Shown here one piece after another: positions 50,726 through 60,651 of a stretch of 64,000 nucleotides of DNA. The translations under genes and the position numbers were made by a program. The DNA comes from Strigamia acuminata (lineage: Eukaryota > Arthropoda > Chilopoda > Geophilomorpha > Linotaeniidae). A model generated the notes under the pieces. It saw only the letters and a list, made by a program, of their open reading frames with translations, was not told the origin of the DNA and searched no databases. Location: positions 10,380,427-10,444,426 of the forward strand of contig OX442315.1 of NCBI GenBank assembly GCA_949358305.1, written 5' to 3'. Within the stretch, counting starts at the first letter, position 1, and each line of letters opens with the position of its first letter.

Positions 50726-51062
50726 TTAAAACAAGCTGGGATTTGTAATGCAAGGAAGCATTACACATTAGACTTCTAAACCCTGTCCTTTTGTCCCTAA
50801 ATATAACACCGCAATAATAGAAAATAAAGTAATTTAAAAAAAAAAATTTTGTTGCCAATATAAAGCAACAACAAACAAAATCCCACCAAAATTTGATATG
50901 ATATGCTGCGGAATTGTTGCATCCGGGTTTGCTACAATCGGGAAATAAATCGCGCGGAAAACTAGAAAATATTTCTAGTTCGATTTTATTTCGCAGCCAA
51001 TCACAGCTCATTTGCGGCAAACCCCGGATGCAACGTATCCACGAATAAGTGTGAACCGTCTT
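50726..51062. other. Unassigned DNA before the palindrome
   Basis: No gene or recognisable element. Confidence 0.4.
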
Positions 51063-51106
51063 CCATGAAAATTACGGAAATGACGTCATTTCCGTAATTT
51101 TCATGG
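51063..51106. repeat. 44-bp perfect palindrome centred on TGACGTCA
   Basis: The first 22 bases are the exact reverse complement of the last 22, with no spacer. The centre TGACGTCA is a consensus CRE/ATF site. Confidence 0.9.
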
Positions 51107-51118
51107 TTTAATTTAAGG

Positions 51119-51428
51119 CAGTGGCTACGTTCATGTCCGACGTGAACGTATTATTTTCATGACGCGCTGTGATTGGCTGAGATCTATTCAGGTCGGTTTG
51201 TTTCCTCAACGTAATTTTTCTCAAATTCAATGTTTTCGAGGTTTTAGCTTCTTTTTTTCTTACAAGGGGGGGCTTAGCCCCCCCTTGACCCCCCCAGACC
51301 TAACCTTATCCGTTTTTAGCAAAGTTGACAAAATGAGGATTTTCGTCAATGTATTTCAATGCATCTCTCAACCAATCACAGCGCGTCATGAAAATAATAC
51401 GTTCATGTCGGACATGAACGTAGCCACT
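51119..51428. mobile_element. MITE with about 63-bp terminal inverted repeats
   Basis: The left arm (51120-51182) and right arm (51366-51428) are reverse complements at about 61 of 63 positions, starting AGTGGCTACGTTCATGTCCG. The interior has a G-run/C-run hairpin at 51266-51288 (AAGGGGGGG/CCCCCCCTT). No clear TSD and no transposase. Confidence 0.8.
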
Positions 51429-51457
51429 TCGTTAATGTAAACAAAAATAAAACCAAA

Positions 51458-51462
51458 ATAGG
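51458..51462. repeat. Target-site duplication ATAGG (left, BEL)
   Basis: Matches 57928-57932. Confidence 0.88.
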
Positions 51463-52029
51463 TGTGAAAATCGGATGATTTTACGCGTAAAGTGAATTAT
51501 TGTTCGATTATTGTGTCATATTGGTATTTCCATTTTACATTACATTGCTATTTGTATTTCCATATTTTACTTGATTTGTTGTTTCATTTTATATTGGTGA
51601 TTGGATATTTCTAATTAATTGATTGAGTGTGATATTGATATATTTCACATTTATACTTTTAAATATTACATTTTTTGTAGATTTATGTTGATGTTTTATT
51701 TCGAGTGTGGTGACCTGTTTCAAATTCAACTGATGTTTCACCCCCACGTTAATCCCTTAATTGGTGGGGTTTTTCCTAACGTGCAAGCACCGTTTTCATT
51801 GGTGCTCTGAACACGTCATCCACATTCCTCTACCTTTCCTTTTGTGTTTAAAATAAGAATAAAAACCAGTGTACTTTTTACCTCTAAAACGTGTGGTTGT
51901 GCTTTTACTTTGCTCCAACGCCATCTTTGAATTTCACCACCATCTCAACTTTATTCATCCACTTGTATCCAGGACTTTGGAAATTTGTTTGGTAGATTTG
52001 TATTGATTTAAACTTATGCAAATTTAACA
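51463..52029 (+). repeat. 5' LTR of the BEL/Pao element
   Basis: 567 bp, TGTGAAAATCGG...AAATTTAACA. Confidence 0.95.
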
Positions 52030-52030
52030 T

Positions 52031-52048
52031 TGGTGCCGAAACCCGGGA
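52031..52048 (+). other. Primer-binding site of the BEL element (tRNA-Phe)
   Basis: TGGTGCCGAAACCCGGGA is the exact complement of the 3' end of a standard eukaryotic tRNA-Phe (TCCCGGGTTTCGGCA plus CCA), 1 bp after the LTR. Confidence 0.88.
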
Positions 52049-52084
52049 AGTATTTCAATTTCCCATCTAATCAAAATCTACAAA

Positions 52085-55000
52085 ATGGTGAGAGTTTTTG
52101 AGTTGAAGAACAGGGCGTTCAGAGCGGCCATATTGGTCACCGAGACGCTCTTAACCACGATAACCACCGCGCTGACCGGACGAGCAGCGATACCGCAAGC
52201 CACGATTGAACTGTGGATGCAGCAGCTCGAGCAGAAACACAAACGAGCTCAAACAACGTTCGACGCCACCTTGGATCAAGCCAAATCTGACCAGGAAATC
52301 GACACCACGGTGCAGGCACTCGACGCGTTGGAGGACCGTTTGGCAGCAGCAAGAGCGGAATTAACAAGGTACATTCAAGCGTATTTTCCGCCCGTTCCAC
52401 CCCAGAATTTACGAACGGACGCGGACGCGTCACCGGCGACGAACATCGACGCACTAGCGGCGGCCATTACCGCAGCAGTGTCGGCGGCGACGCCACGTGT
52501 GACCCCGACAAACGGCCAGCCATTCATCAAACGCAAACCGCTGGAGATTCCCAAATTCGACGGGCGCAAACCTGAGGAGTGGGGAGGGTTTTGGAAAACA
52601 TTTTCCATTCAGGTTGGCGACGACGAGCAACTGGATGCGACACATAAACTGTTACATTTAAGGACGCATTTGATGGGAGATGCGTTAGATGACATCAAAG
52701 CGTTGGAGATCACAGCTGGCAATTATAATATTGCGATTACGCGTCTACAAAAAAAATATGGCGACAAGATCGTGCTTGAAAACAAATATTTGTCAAATTT
52801 AATTAACCTACCTTTAGTCAACAGCGATCGAGATAGGATGGGGCTCCAGAAGCTGCACAGACACGTAGAAATCAACATCGAGAATTTGGCGAACATCGAA
52901 GTACCATTGGCAGAAATTCAGCGTACCATTTTTCCCGTGCTGTCGTCCGCCATACCACGCAACGTGATTATGGAGTACGACAAAGACTGCGACGGAGAGA
53001 GGTCGGTAACGAGGCTAATGGATTGGCTGAGCAGTTACATCGCTAAACACGCCAAATACGACATGATGAAAACTCAAACAAAACCTGATGCAGCAACAAA
53101 CAAATCGTCATTCACGGATAACGCCCACAACAATAAGGGAAAATTCAAACGAAAAGAAAGGGAGCCTCGATCTGGATCAGCGTCACAACTTTCGGTAATA
53201 ATAATAAAATGCCAATTTTGTGATTCCACAGAACACAACCGAAAGCGATGTCCACTCTCGATGGAAGAGAGACGTAAAAAGTTGCAAAAAAAGGGAATTT
53301 GCTTGCGATGCTTGGGAAAAGCACCCCACAAAACTGAGGAGTGCAGGACTCGCATGAAATGCTACAGCTGCGAGGGAGCGCACCACACACACGTGTGCGA
53401 CACGCCAAAATCTACGGAGGTCGTCGAGGGAGTCACCCATTCGAACTCAGTAGTCACCACCTGTCCACCCAAGTCCGAATTTTTGATGGTCCAGATGGTG
53501 AAAATGGCCGGACCAAAACTGTCGACGTCGGGAGTGTGTTATATCGACGGAGGAGCTCAACGCACATTCATACGGTCCGAATTGGTAAAAAAACTGAACT
53601 TAAAAATTTTAGGGACAGAAACCATCAACTTGGCCGTGTTTGGACAAGAGCCGAAGTCAGAAATACGCAACAGAGTCGAATTAACTCTCAGCCCCGCCAA
53701 TTCGAAGTCACCAGCTGTCACGATCGAGGCCATTGAAACTGCCCACGTCACGTCCACGCCCGGAGAGCAGCCAAATGCGCAACTTAAAGCCGAACTACAT
53801 CGAAGAAAAATCGAGGTGGCCTGTAAACAAGTCGCATTGCATTCGAAGGAAGTGGACCTATTAATTGGAGTGGACCATTACTGGCGTGTAATGACAGGCC
53901 AAACGGAATTTTTGGAGGAGAATTTGATTGCAGTAAAGACCAAATTCGGTTGGACACTACACGGACAGACCACAAATGGGACAAGAGTCATTGCTGCGCC
54001 GGTAAGAATTAACAAAATTACGCTTACTCCATCGACAGATGACCTTTTACGCCGGATGTGGGAACTGGAACCGATTGGAGTGCGCCACGAGTCGGTCGAA
54101 GACAACGACGACGCTGAAACGCTGCAGAAGTTCGAAAAAACCATCAAATGGACGGGTTCAAAGTATTCCGTGGAACTGCCGTGGATCGTGGACACCAGCG
54201 AGCTCGACGACAATTATCGAGGAGCAGAACAACGCATCATGTCGCTGATTCGTCGCTTCCGAAAACAACCAAACCTCTACTTAGAATATAAGAAGGTTAT
54301 CGACGAGCAGTTGAAAATGGGAATTGTTGAAGAAATTCCGAACCAAACTTCGACAGGACCAGTCTACTATATGCCTCACAGCCCAGTGATCAAGGAGGAA
54401 CGCGTCACCACAAAATTACGAGTCGTATTTGATGCATCATCACACCGAAAAGGCTACCTTTCCTTGAACGATTGCCTGTCAAAAGGTATAAACTTTCTAC
54501 CTTCACTCGTATTTATGTTGCTAGGATTTCGTCTTGGGAGAGTGGCAATGATAGGTGACATCAAAAAGGCGTTTCACATGATCGAGATCGCTTTAAAGGA
54601 CCGTGACGCAACGAGATTTTTCTGGATTGATGAATGCTGGGACGGTGTAGGAAAGGCATTGTTGAAAATATTGCGGCAAACTCGAGTTTTATTTGGCGCC
54701 ACACCAAGCCCATTTTTGCTGAGCGCCACCATTCGCCATCACTTGCGCAAATACGAAGAAAAATATCCAGAAACTGTAAAACTGTTGTTAAAGTGCCTGT
54801 ACGTGGACGACTTCATCTCATCCCTCAAAACCGTCGCTCAAGCACTGGTAACATTCCGCCAGTCTAACCTGATTTTTACAGAAGCCGGCATGGAACTCGC
54901 CAAGTGGCAAACCAACTCATCGGAACTTAGAGCCAAATTTCGCGAAGAATGCCCCTCCGACACTCTGCTGGCGTTAGATGAAGACACAAAGGTGTTGGGA

Positions 55001-57376
55001 ATCAAGTGGAACCCGAACTCAGACGAATTGGGACTGACGGTCGATGAAACTTGTCCACCTTGCAAAAAAACGACAAAAAGGGAGGTAATAAAAATAACGG
55101 CTCAAATTTTCGACCCCTTAGGATTTGCCACACCATTCACCGTGACAGCGCGCATGTTTTTCCAGTCCCTGTGGCTCAGAAATTTGCCATGGGACGATGA
55201 ATTAGAAATCGAGTTGCGCACTGATTGGAAGAAATGGATCGACCAAATTCCCAGCCTGAGAAAAATTCGAATTCCACGATGGTTGGGATTGGACGAATTT
55301 GACCAGTGCGAAGTGCACATATTCTGCGATGCGAGTCCAAAGGCATACGGGGCCGTGGCATACGTCCAGAACTCTAATGGTGAATTGATTGAAACTAATT
55401 TCATTTTATCAAAGTGTCGTGTGGCTCCTGTTAAGCCGCTTACTCTGCCACGTCTCGAACTCATGGGAGCTCTGATTGCTGTTCGTCTCGCCGATCAAAT
55501 CAGAGAATTAGCGACGCCAGGCGAAATATTTTTTTGGACGGATTCGCAGATTTGTCTACATTGGATAAAAAACACATCCAAACGACCGCCAACCTTCGTG
55601 CATAATCGGGTGCTGGAGATAAGAGAGAAGTCAAAAGTCGACGAATGGAAACACGTACCGGGCGTTGAAAATCCTGCCGACCGCCTAACAAGAGGAATGG
55701 ACGCAGAGGCGATGATCGTCGAGCGACTTTGGTGGGAAGGACCAGACTGGCTGCGCGAAAGTCGCCAAAATTGGCCAAACCTACCGACGGAGTCGGTCGA
55801 AGAACAAGACGAGATGACGGAAACCCACGTCGAGGCGGTGCAGACAACGATAACTAATGTTTTTCCGTTTGCCAGGTTTGGATCGCTTTCAAAGGCAATC
55901 CGAACGCTGGCATGGATTTTCAGGTTCGCTGATAACGCAGGGAGACGACAAGAGGACGCCAGCCACCGAGGTCGAGGCCCATTGACGGCAGCCGAGCTGC
56001 AACGTGCGAGACTCAACTTAATTCGAGTTGCACAGGCAGAAATTTATGGCTGTGAGATGGACAGACTGAAGGACGGCAAACAAGTTCAGAGAGACTCCAA
56101 ACTACGAGATTTGAATCCACGCCTGAACGAAATGGGGTTAATCGAATTGCAAAATCGACTGCATGAGTCACGAGACGTGCCCACTGCTACACAGCCTTTG
56201 ATTTTACCTCCTAAACACGAACTTACAAATCTAATTTTGCGACATTCTCATTTACAGGTCCTCCATTGCGGGTTGACAGCCACGCTGTCTAAATTTCGAG
56301 AAGTTTACTGGACGCCATCCGCAAGGAGGACCTTGAAATCGATGTTGGATCGATGCACCATTTGCAAAAAAATCAATGGTCGACTGATGCGAGAAGTGCC
56401 AGGCGCCCTCCCAGCCGACAGGACAACCAGATGCCAACCGTTCGCCGTCACCGGAGTCGACTTCGCAGGACCAGTGATAGTAAAAGGGCGAAAAACTAAA
56501 TCTTACATTGCAGTTTTCACATGCGCAACCATCCGAGCCGTTCATTTGGAGTTGGTACCCTCGCTGGCAACAACAGACTTTTTGGGAGCATTCGAACGAT
56601 TCATTAGTCGCAGAGGGCTTCCGAAAATCATGTACAGTGACAACGGAACCACTTTCCACCGCGCGCACCTGGAGTTGGCCTCACTATTGAACCATACGAA
56701 GGACGAAACTTTCCAGAACTATTTGGCCCAAAAGGGAATCGAATGGAGGTTTATCGTCGAGAATGGACCTTGGTGGGGCGGCTTTTGGGAGAGGATGGTA
56801 CAAACTGTGAAAAGGTGTTTGCGAAAAGCCATCGGATCCGCGCACCTGAATTTTTATCAACTCGGGACATTTCTGGCGCAAACCGAGGCCGTGATAAATC
56901 GTAGGCCGATTACCTACGTCTACGACAATCCGGAGGAAATCGAACCGCTCACACCCGCACATTTTTTGACCGGCGTGATGCTGACTCACCTGCCTGATTC
57001 AGGAGCGACGGAGGATCACGAGCCAACGCAGAAAGAGTTTATTCGACAGTGGCGCTACCAACAGCGTGTGTTACTGTCATTTTGGACGCGTTGGTCTCGC
57101 GAGTACCTGACAGACCTAAAAATTCAGACGGGCAAGTCAAACACGCAGGAGCTTCAATTGAACGACCTCGTTATTGTGGAAGAGCCGTTTAAACCACGCC
57201 TAAAGTGGAAAATGGGTCGAGTGGTCGAGGTCAGACGAGGTCGGGACGATAAAGTCCGATCATGTGAGTTGGTGCTCGCTAATGGAGAAAAATTGCGTAG
57301 GCCAATACAACGTCTTGTGCGCTTGGAGGTGGAGTCAAACAACTCCCTCCCCGCCGGCAGTGTGAAAATCGGATGA
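52085..57376 (+). CDS. gag-pol: BEL/Pao Gag-Pol polyprotein
   Basis: One 1763-codon ORF from AAAATGG at 52085. Gag with a DUF1759-type region ([16 protein letters not shown], about 160-330); two CCHC-type knuckles ([27 protein letters not shown]); a Pao-type aspartic protease near 485 ([10 protein letters not shown]). Then Pao RT ([20 protein letters not shown]), RNase H ([13 protein letters not shown]), an H2C2 region (CTICKK) and an integrase core with [15 protein letters not shown] and [13 protein letters not shown]-terminal DUF5641-like domain ends in [13 protein letters not shown]. The frame is intact. Oddities: the protease has D-G-G instead of the usual D-S/T-G, and the stop codon falls in the 3' LTR. 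Confidence 0.94.
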   Translation: MVRVFELKNRAFRAAILVTETLLTTITTALTGRAAIPQATIELWMQQLEQKHKRAQTTFDATLDQAKSDQEIDTTVQALDALEDRLAAARAELTRYIQAYFPPVPPQNLRTDADASPATNIDALAAAITAAVSAATPRVTPTNGQPFIKRKPLEIPKFDGRKPEEWGGFWKTFSIQVGDDEQLDATHKLLHLRTHLMGDALDDIKALEITAGNYNIAITRLQKKYGDKIVLENKYLSNLINLPLVNSDRDRMGLQKLHRHVEINIENLANIEVPLAEIQRTIFPVLSSAIPRNVIMEYDKDCDGERSVTRLMDWLSSYIAKHAKYDMMKTQTKPDAATNKSSFTDNAHNNKGKFKRKEREPRSGSASQLSVIIIKCQFCDSTEHNRKRCPLSMEERRKKLQKKGICLRCLGKAPHKTEECRTRMKCYSCEGAHHTHVCDTPKSTEVVEGVTHSNSVVTTCPPKSEFLMVQMVKMAGPKLSTSGVCYIDGGAQRTFIRSELVKKLNLKILGTETINLAVFGQEPKSEIRNRVELTLSPANSKSPAVTIEAIETAHVTSTPGEQPNAQLKAELHRRKIEVACKQVALHSKEVDLLIGVDHYWRVMTGQTEFLEENLIAVKTKFGWTLHGQTTNGTRVIAAPVRINKITLTPSTDDLLRRMWELEPIGVRHESVEDNDDAETLQKFEKTIKWTGSKYSVELPWIVDTSELDDNYRGAEQRIMSLIRRFRKQPNLYLEYKKVIDEQLKMGIVEEIPNQTSTGPVYYMPHSPVIKEERVTTKLRVVFDASSHRKGYLSLNDCLSKGINFLPSLVFMLLGFRLGRVAMIGDIKKAFHMIEIALKDRDATRFFWIDECWDGVGKALLKILRQTRVLFGATPSPFLLSATIRHHLRKYEEKYPETVKLLLKCLYVDDFISSLKTVAQALVTFRQSNLIFTEAGMELAKWQTNSSELRAKFREECPSDTLLALDEDTKVLGIKWNPNSDELGLTVDETCPPCKKTTKREVIKITAQIFDPLGFATPFTVTARMFFQSLWLRNLPWDDELEIELRTDWKKWIDQIPSLRKIRIPRWLGLDEFDQCEVHIFCDASPKAYGAVAYVQNSNGELIETNFILSKCRVAPVKPLTLPRLELMGALIAVRLADQIRELATPGEIFFWTDSQICLHWIKNTSKRPPTFVHNRVLEIREKSKVDEWKHVPGVENPADRLTRGMDAEAMIVERLWWEGPDWLRESRQNWPNLPTESVEEQDEMTETHVEAVQTTITNVFPFARFGSLSKAIRTLAWIFRFADNAGRRQEDASHRGRGPLTAAELQRARLNLIRVAQAEIYGCEMDRLKDGKQVQRDSKLRDLNPRLNEMGLIELQNRLHESRDVPTATQPLILPPKHELTNLILRHSHLQVLHCGLTATLSKFREVYWTPSARRTLKSMLDRCTICKKINGRLMREVPGALPADRTTRCQPFAVTGVDFAGPVIVKGRKTKSYIAVFTCATIRAVHLELVPSLATTDFLGAFERFISRRGLPKIMYSDNGTTFHRAHLELASLLNHTKDETFQNYLAQKGIEWRFIVENGPWWGGFWERMVQTVKRCLRKAIGSAHLNFYQLGTFLAQTEAVINRRPITYVYDNPEEIEPLTPAHFLTGVMLTHLPDSGATEDHEPTQKEFIRQWRYQQRVLLSFWTRWSREYLTDLKIQTGKSNTQELQLNDLVIVEEPFKPRLKWKMGRVVEVRRGRDDKVRSCELVLANGEKLRRPIQRLVRLEVESNNSLPAGSVKIG

Positions 57377-57927
57377 TTTTACGCGTAAAGTGAATTATTG
57401 TTCGATTATTGTGTCATATTGGTATTTCCATTTTACATTACATTGCTATTTGTATTTCCATATTTTACTTGATTTGTTGTTTCATTTTATATTGGTGATT
57501 GGATATTTCTAATTAATTGATTGAGTGTGATATTGATATATTTCACATTTATACTTTTAAATATTACATTTTTTGTAGATTTATGTTGATGTTTTATTTC
57601 GAGTGTGGTGACCTGTTTCAAATTCAACTGATGTTTCACCCCCACGTTAATCCCTTAATTGGTGGGGTTTTTCCTAACGTGCAAGCACCGTTTTCATTGG
57701 TGCTCTGAACACGTCATCCACATTCCTCTACCTTTCCTTTTGTGTTTAAAATAAGAATAAAAACCAGTGTACTTTTTACCTCTAAAACGTGTGGTTGTGC
57801 TTTTACTTTGCTCCAACGCCATCTTTGAATTTCACCACCATCTCAACTTTATTCATCCACTTGTATCCAGGACTTTGGAAATTTGTTTGGTAGATTTGTA
57901 TTGATTTAAACTTATGCAAATTTAACA
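57361..57927 (+). repeat. 3' LTR of the BEL/Pao element
   Basis: 567 bp, same as 51463-52029. The pol stop codon lies inside it (57374-57376). Confidence 0.95.
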
Positions 57928-57932
57928 ATAGG
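57928..57932. repeat. Target-site duplication ATAGG (right, BEL)
   Basis: Matches 51458-51462. Confidence 0.88.
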
Positions 57933-58022
57933 TGTTTCTGTATTTTTTGGTGTTTTTACAAACAGCGAAAACAAGACAAAAACTTGCCTAAGTAACTGTG
58001 AATGAGTTCGTTTTTGGGTTTC
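57933..58022. repeat. Right part of the dispersed repeat disrupted by the BEL element
   Basis: Continues the repeat of 28757-28853 (GTGTTTCTGTATTTTTTGGT onward). Confidence 0.75.
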
Positions 58023-58601
58023 ACGCTTATCAGTCTTGAAAGACAATGGTCATTAAAATATCTATCATTTCAATCAACTAACAAATTGTGTGACTCACTT
58101 GTTTGAGTTTGAGCACAATTATGCCTTTACTCATGTTTTAGGTGGTTGATGCATCGCCTGAACGCAGCATAACGATATTTGACCCCTCAAACTAACTTTC
58201 ATGGCAGCCATTTTGAATTTGGTTGGAAAACTCTTAACTGGAACTTACGTAGCTTGCAGTATAACTGGAAATAGCGCAACCAATCAGGTAATTTTCCGCT
58301 ATTTACGTCATTGCCCAAAAATTGCAAATGACGACTACTTGTGATTGCCGACATTTGCAATTCTCCGCATCAAGCAGAACAGCTACGAATATCTACATAA
58401 TATCTTATCGTTAAGTTTGATTGTTTAAATATAATTTATTGTATGAAGCCATGGCACCAAAGAGTTAATCGTAAAATTTGCAGGAATAATCGAGTAAGAG
58501 CAAATTCGGAACACGAACAAATTTGGAACAAAATTTCATAAATAAAAGGGAAAATTGCATACCGCAAATCATAATTTTTCTCTTTTCCCTTACACTATAT
58601 A
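58023..58601. other. Unassigned intergenic DNA
   Basis: No gene recognised. Confidence 0.4.
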
Positions 58602-58783
58602 CAGTCGAAACTCTTTATAACGAATCGCGATATAACGAATTATCGATATAACGAATACCTAAAAATGGCTGGTTTGGTTGACTGGCCATAGAACACCATG
58701 TTAAAAAATTTCGATACAACGAATTCTCGTTACAACAAATCGATTTTTTGGGTCCCTTGCAATTTGTTATAGAGTTTCGACTG
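58602..58783. mobile_element. Tigger/pogo-like MITE
   Basis: 182 bp with inverted ends CAGTCGAAACTCTTTATAAC and GTTATAGAGTTTCGACTG, flanked by TA on both sides (58600-58601, 58784-58785). Internal TATAACGAAT repeats. The CAGTCGAAACTCT terminus is typical of pogo/Tigger elements. No transposase. Confidence 0.88.
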
Positions 58784-58969
58784 TATAACATAAAATTAAG
58801 CATAACTATGAAGGAAAAGTCGCCGCCGGAAACTGTGTATTAGACACAAAAATTTACAAATAAGACTAATTTTTCTTTGTTATTTTCAACATCCAATCCG
58901 TACTGGAAGTGCGAGCACAGTTTACACGCTATTTCACGAAATTACTATAAAATATCAATGTGTTACATC

Positions 58970-59130
58970 GTCTTGGTAACAATAGTAAATTTGCACGTTG
59001 AAAATTTTAATAGTTTCCCGCCTTAATTTTAATAGTTTCCCGCCTTAATTTTAAGTGCGAAGTAAAAAAAAAATGTTGTTTGTGCGATAAAACTTCCATT
59101 ATAGAACGTTATAAATTTTAGGGGAGTTTT
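58970..59130. repeat. Dispersed repeat family (copy 4)
   Basis: Shares CATCGTCTTGGTAAC, a TTTTAATAGTTTCCCGCCTT block (duplicated here) and TAAAACTTCCATTAT with copies at 29320 and 49935-50370. Confidence 0.6.
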
Positions 59131-59390
59131 TTGGGTTGGGCTCCACTGCACAACGTTAAAAGAGACGCACTTTATAAATGCCACGAGCTAACCCGCTATC
59201 CTATCGAATGAGCAGTTTTTAAGGCAAAAAATGTAAAAAGTCCATTCCTTCATTTTAAGGCCATTGCGCACTTCATAAATATTATTTGCGAGACGTATCT
59301 TACAAAATAAAGTTACAAAAAAATAAATACTTGCGTAGAATGTGTTTAATTAATCAAATCTTTTAATTTATAATGCTTCGAAGTGCCATC

Positions 59391-60227
59391 TCACGCCAAT
59401 TGATCAGCACCTTCATTGTCCACATTCCCGGAATAATCCGAAACAAGTTCCTAAAATCATCAAAAATTAAAAAAATAATTAAAAAAATAATAATTTAATT
59501 CTTCCAATTCACTTTCATTCCCCGGAACAAGTCATTCAACTCCGCAAAATCCTCCCTGTTCTTGACCGGTTCACCGGAAGCAGTTTTCCAGTCGTTTCGC
59601 TGCCATCTGCCCATCCATTCGGTTTTACCTTAAAAAAATGAAAATTTATTGATATTTAATCGGCTAATTCGGATTATATCACTCACTTTTAACCATAATC
59701 TCACTTTCGGTGTTTACAGTCACCTCCTGGTCTCCGAGTGCCTTTGTCTGACCAATTTCTGCGGGATTATTAGTCTGGCGGCCTTCGAGCGGCTCGCTCA
59801 CATTCCTACAGTTAAATTAACGTTTTACGAGTACTTGTTTTGAACATTTCCGGTGACTAATAATTTTGTCTTTCGTACATCGAGTCGTTTGGGCCCAAAT
59901 ACACGCCGATTCCGGCACCGGAAGTACCTAGGATGGAGACAATTTTGTGAAAAAATTCAAAATAAAATTAAAATTAAAATTTACTCGTTTCGTGAGGTTG
60001 TCCGCTCCAGAAATTCCTAGCGTCCGATTCGCTGCTGAATATCTTAAATTGGGTTCCGGAATAGCCGTAAGTCTGCGCTTTGTATTCGTCCCTCGAATTA
60101 AAGAAAAATTAAATTAAATTAAAATTATTTCGATATTTTTTTAAACAAATTAAATTAGTCAGAAATTATACACTCCGGTGTTGAAGCCTTCAGCAACGGC
60201 GTTGTATTCACCGTCTTTTCGGCTCAT
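59391..60227 (-). CDS. RNase H1-like gene with lost catalytic residues (six exons)
   Basis: Exons 60227-60172, 60091-59985, 59927-59879, 59805-59687, 59628-59513 and 59450-59391. All phases agree (507 nt, 168 residues), with donors GTATAA, GTAAAT, GTACGA, GTGAGT and a weak GTGAAT. The N-terminal hybrid-binding domain is recognisable (YNAVAEGFNTGV, GTQFKIFSSESDARNFW). The RNase H fold follows: GAGIGVYLGPND, EPLEGRQTNNPAEI, EWMGRWQRNDWKTASGEPV, GNVDNEGADQLA. Family RNase H1 removes the RNA of RNA-DNA hybrids using four acidic residues. Here the first (TDG) is missing and TDS is TES; AEI and the last Asp remain, and the H in PGH is Tyr. Probably inactive: either a young pseudogene with intact splicing or a binding-only paralogue. 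Confidence 0.72.
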
Positions 60228-60651
60228 TTTCTTTGAATCGTCTCACTAATCGGGGTTGGTTGCGTGACTCTTCTTGTAATCGTTTTCAACGAAAAACTAC
60301 AGAAGATTGCAACGGCCACCATGTTTTGGAAATCCATTCAGTGTGATTGGACGGTTGTAATCACGTGATTTGATGGGATCTACCTCGGATCTGCCGTTCG
60401 CGTTTAATTAATAAAATTCATTGGAGATGTAAATAACTCGCCACTAATAATCGTTTTCGAATTTTTAATTCGTTCAAATCAATATGGTTTTTATTTTTTA
60501 TAAAAAAAAAAATTGAATTTTCAAAACCATCTAAAATGTGAATCGTTGTTGTTGATGGCGGCCATGTTCAGTTTCACGTTTTAAACTCAACTTAAAGTTT
60601 AATAACTTTTAAACCGAGAACTATAGCCCAGGCGCGATAATTTCGAGCAAA
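60228..60651. promoter_or_regulatory. Shared region between head-to-head RNase H1-derived genes
   Basis: 425 bp separates the two start codons, facing outward. It contains an E-box-like CACGTG near 60362. A bidirectional promoter is plausible but no core element was proven. Confidence 0.4.

Larger units (their letters stand above)
51463..57927 (+). mobile_element. Complete BEL/Pao retrotransposon
   Basis: Two 567-bp LTRs (51463-52029, 57361-57927) that look identical, a 5-bp duplication ATAGG (51458-51462, 57928-57932), a tRNA-Phe primer site and one 1763-codon gag-pol ORF. 5-bp duplications are usual for BEL/Pao. It is inserted in a copy of the dispersed repeat seen at 28757. Very recent by LTR identity. 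Confidence 0.95.
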
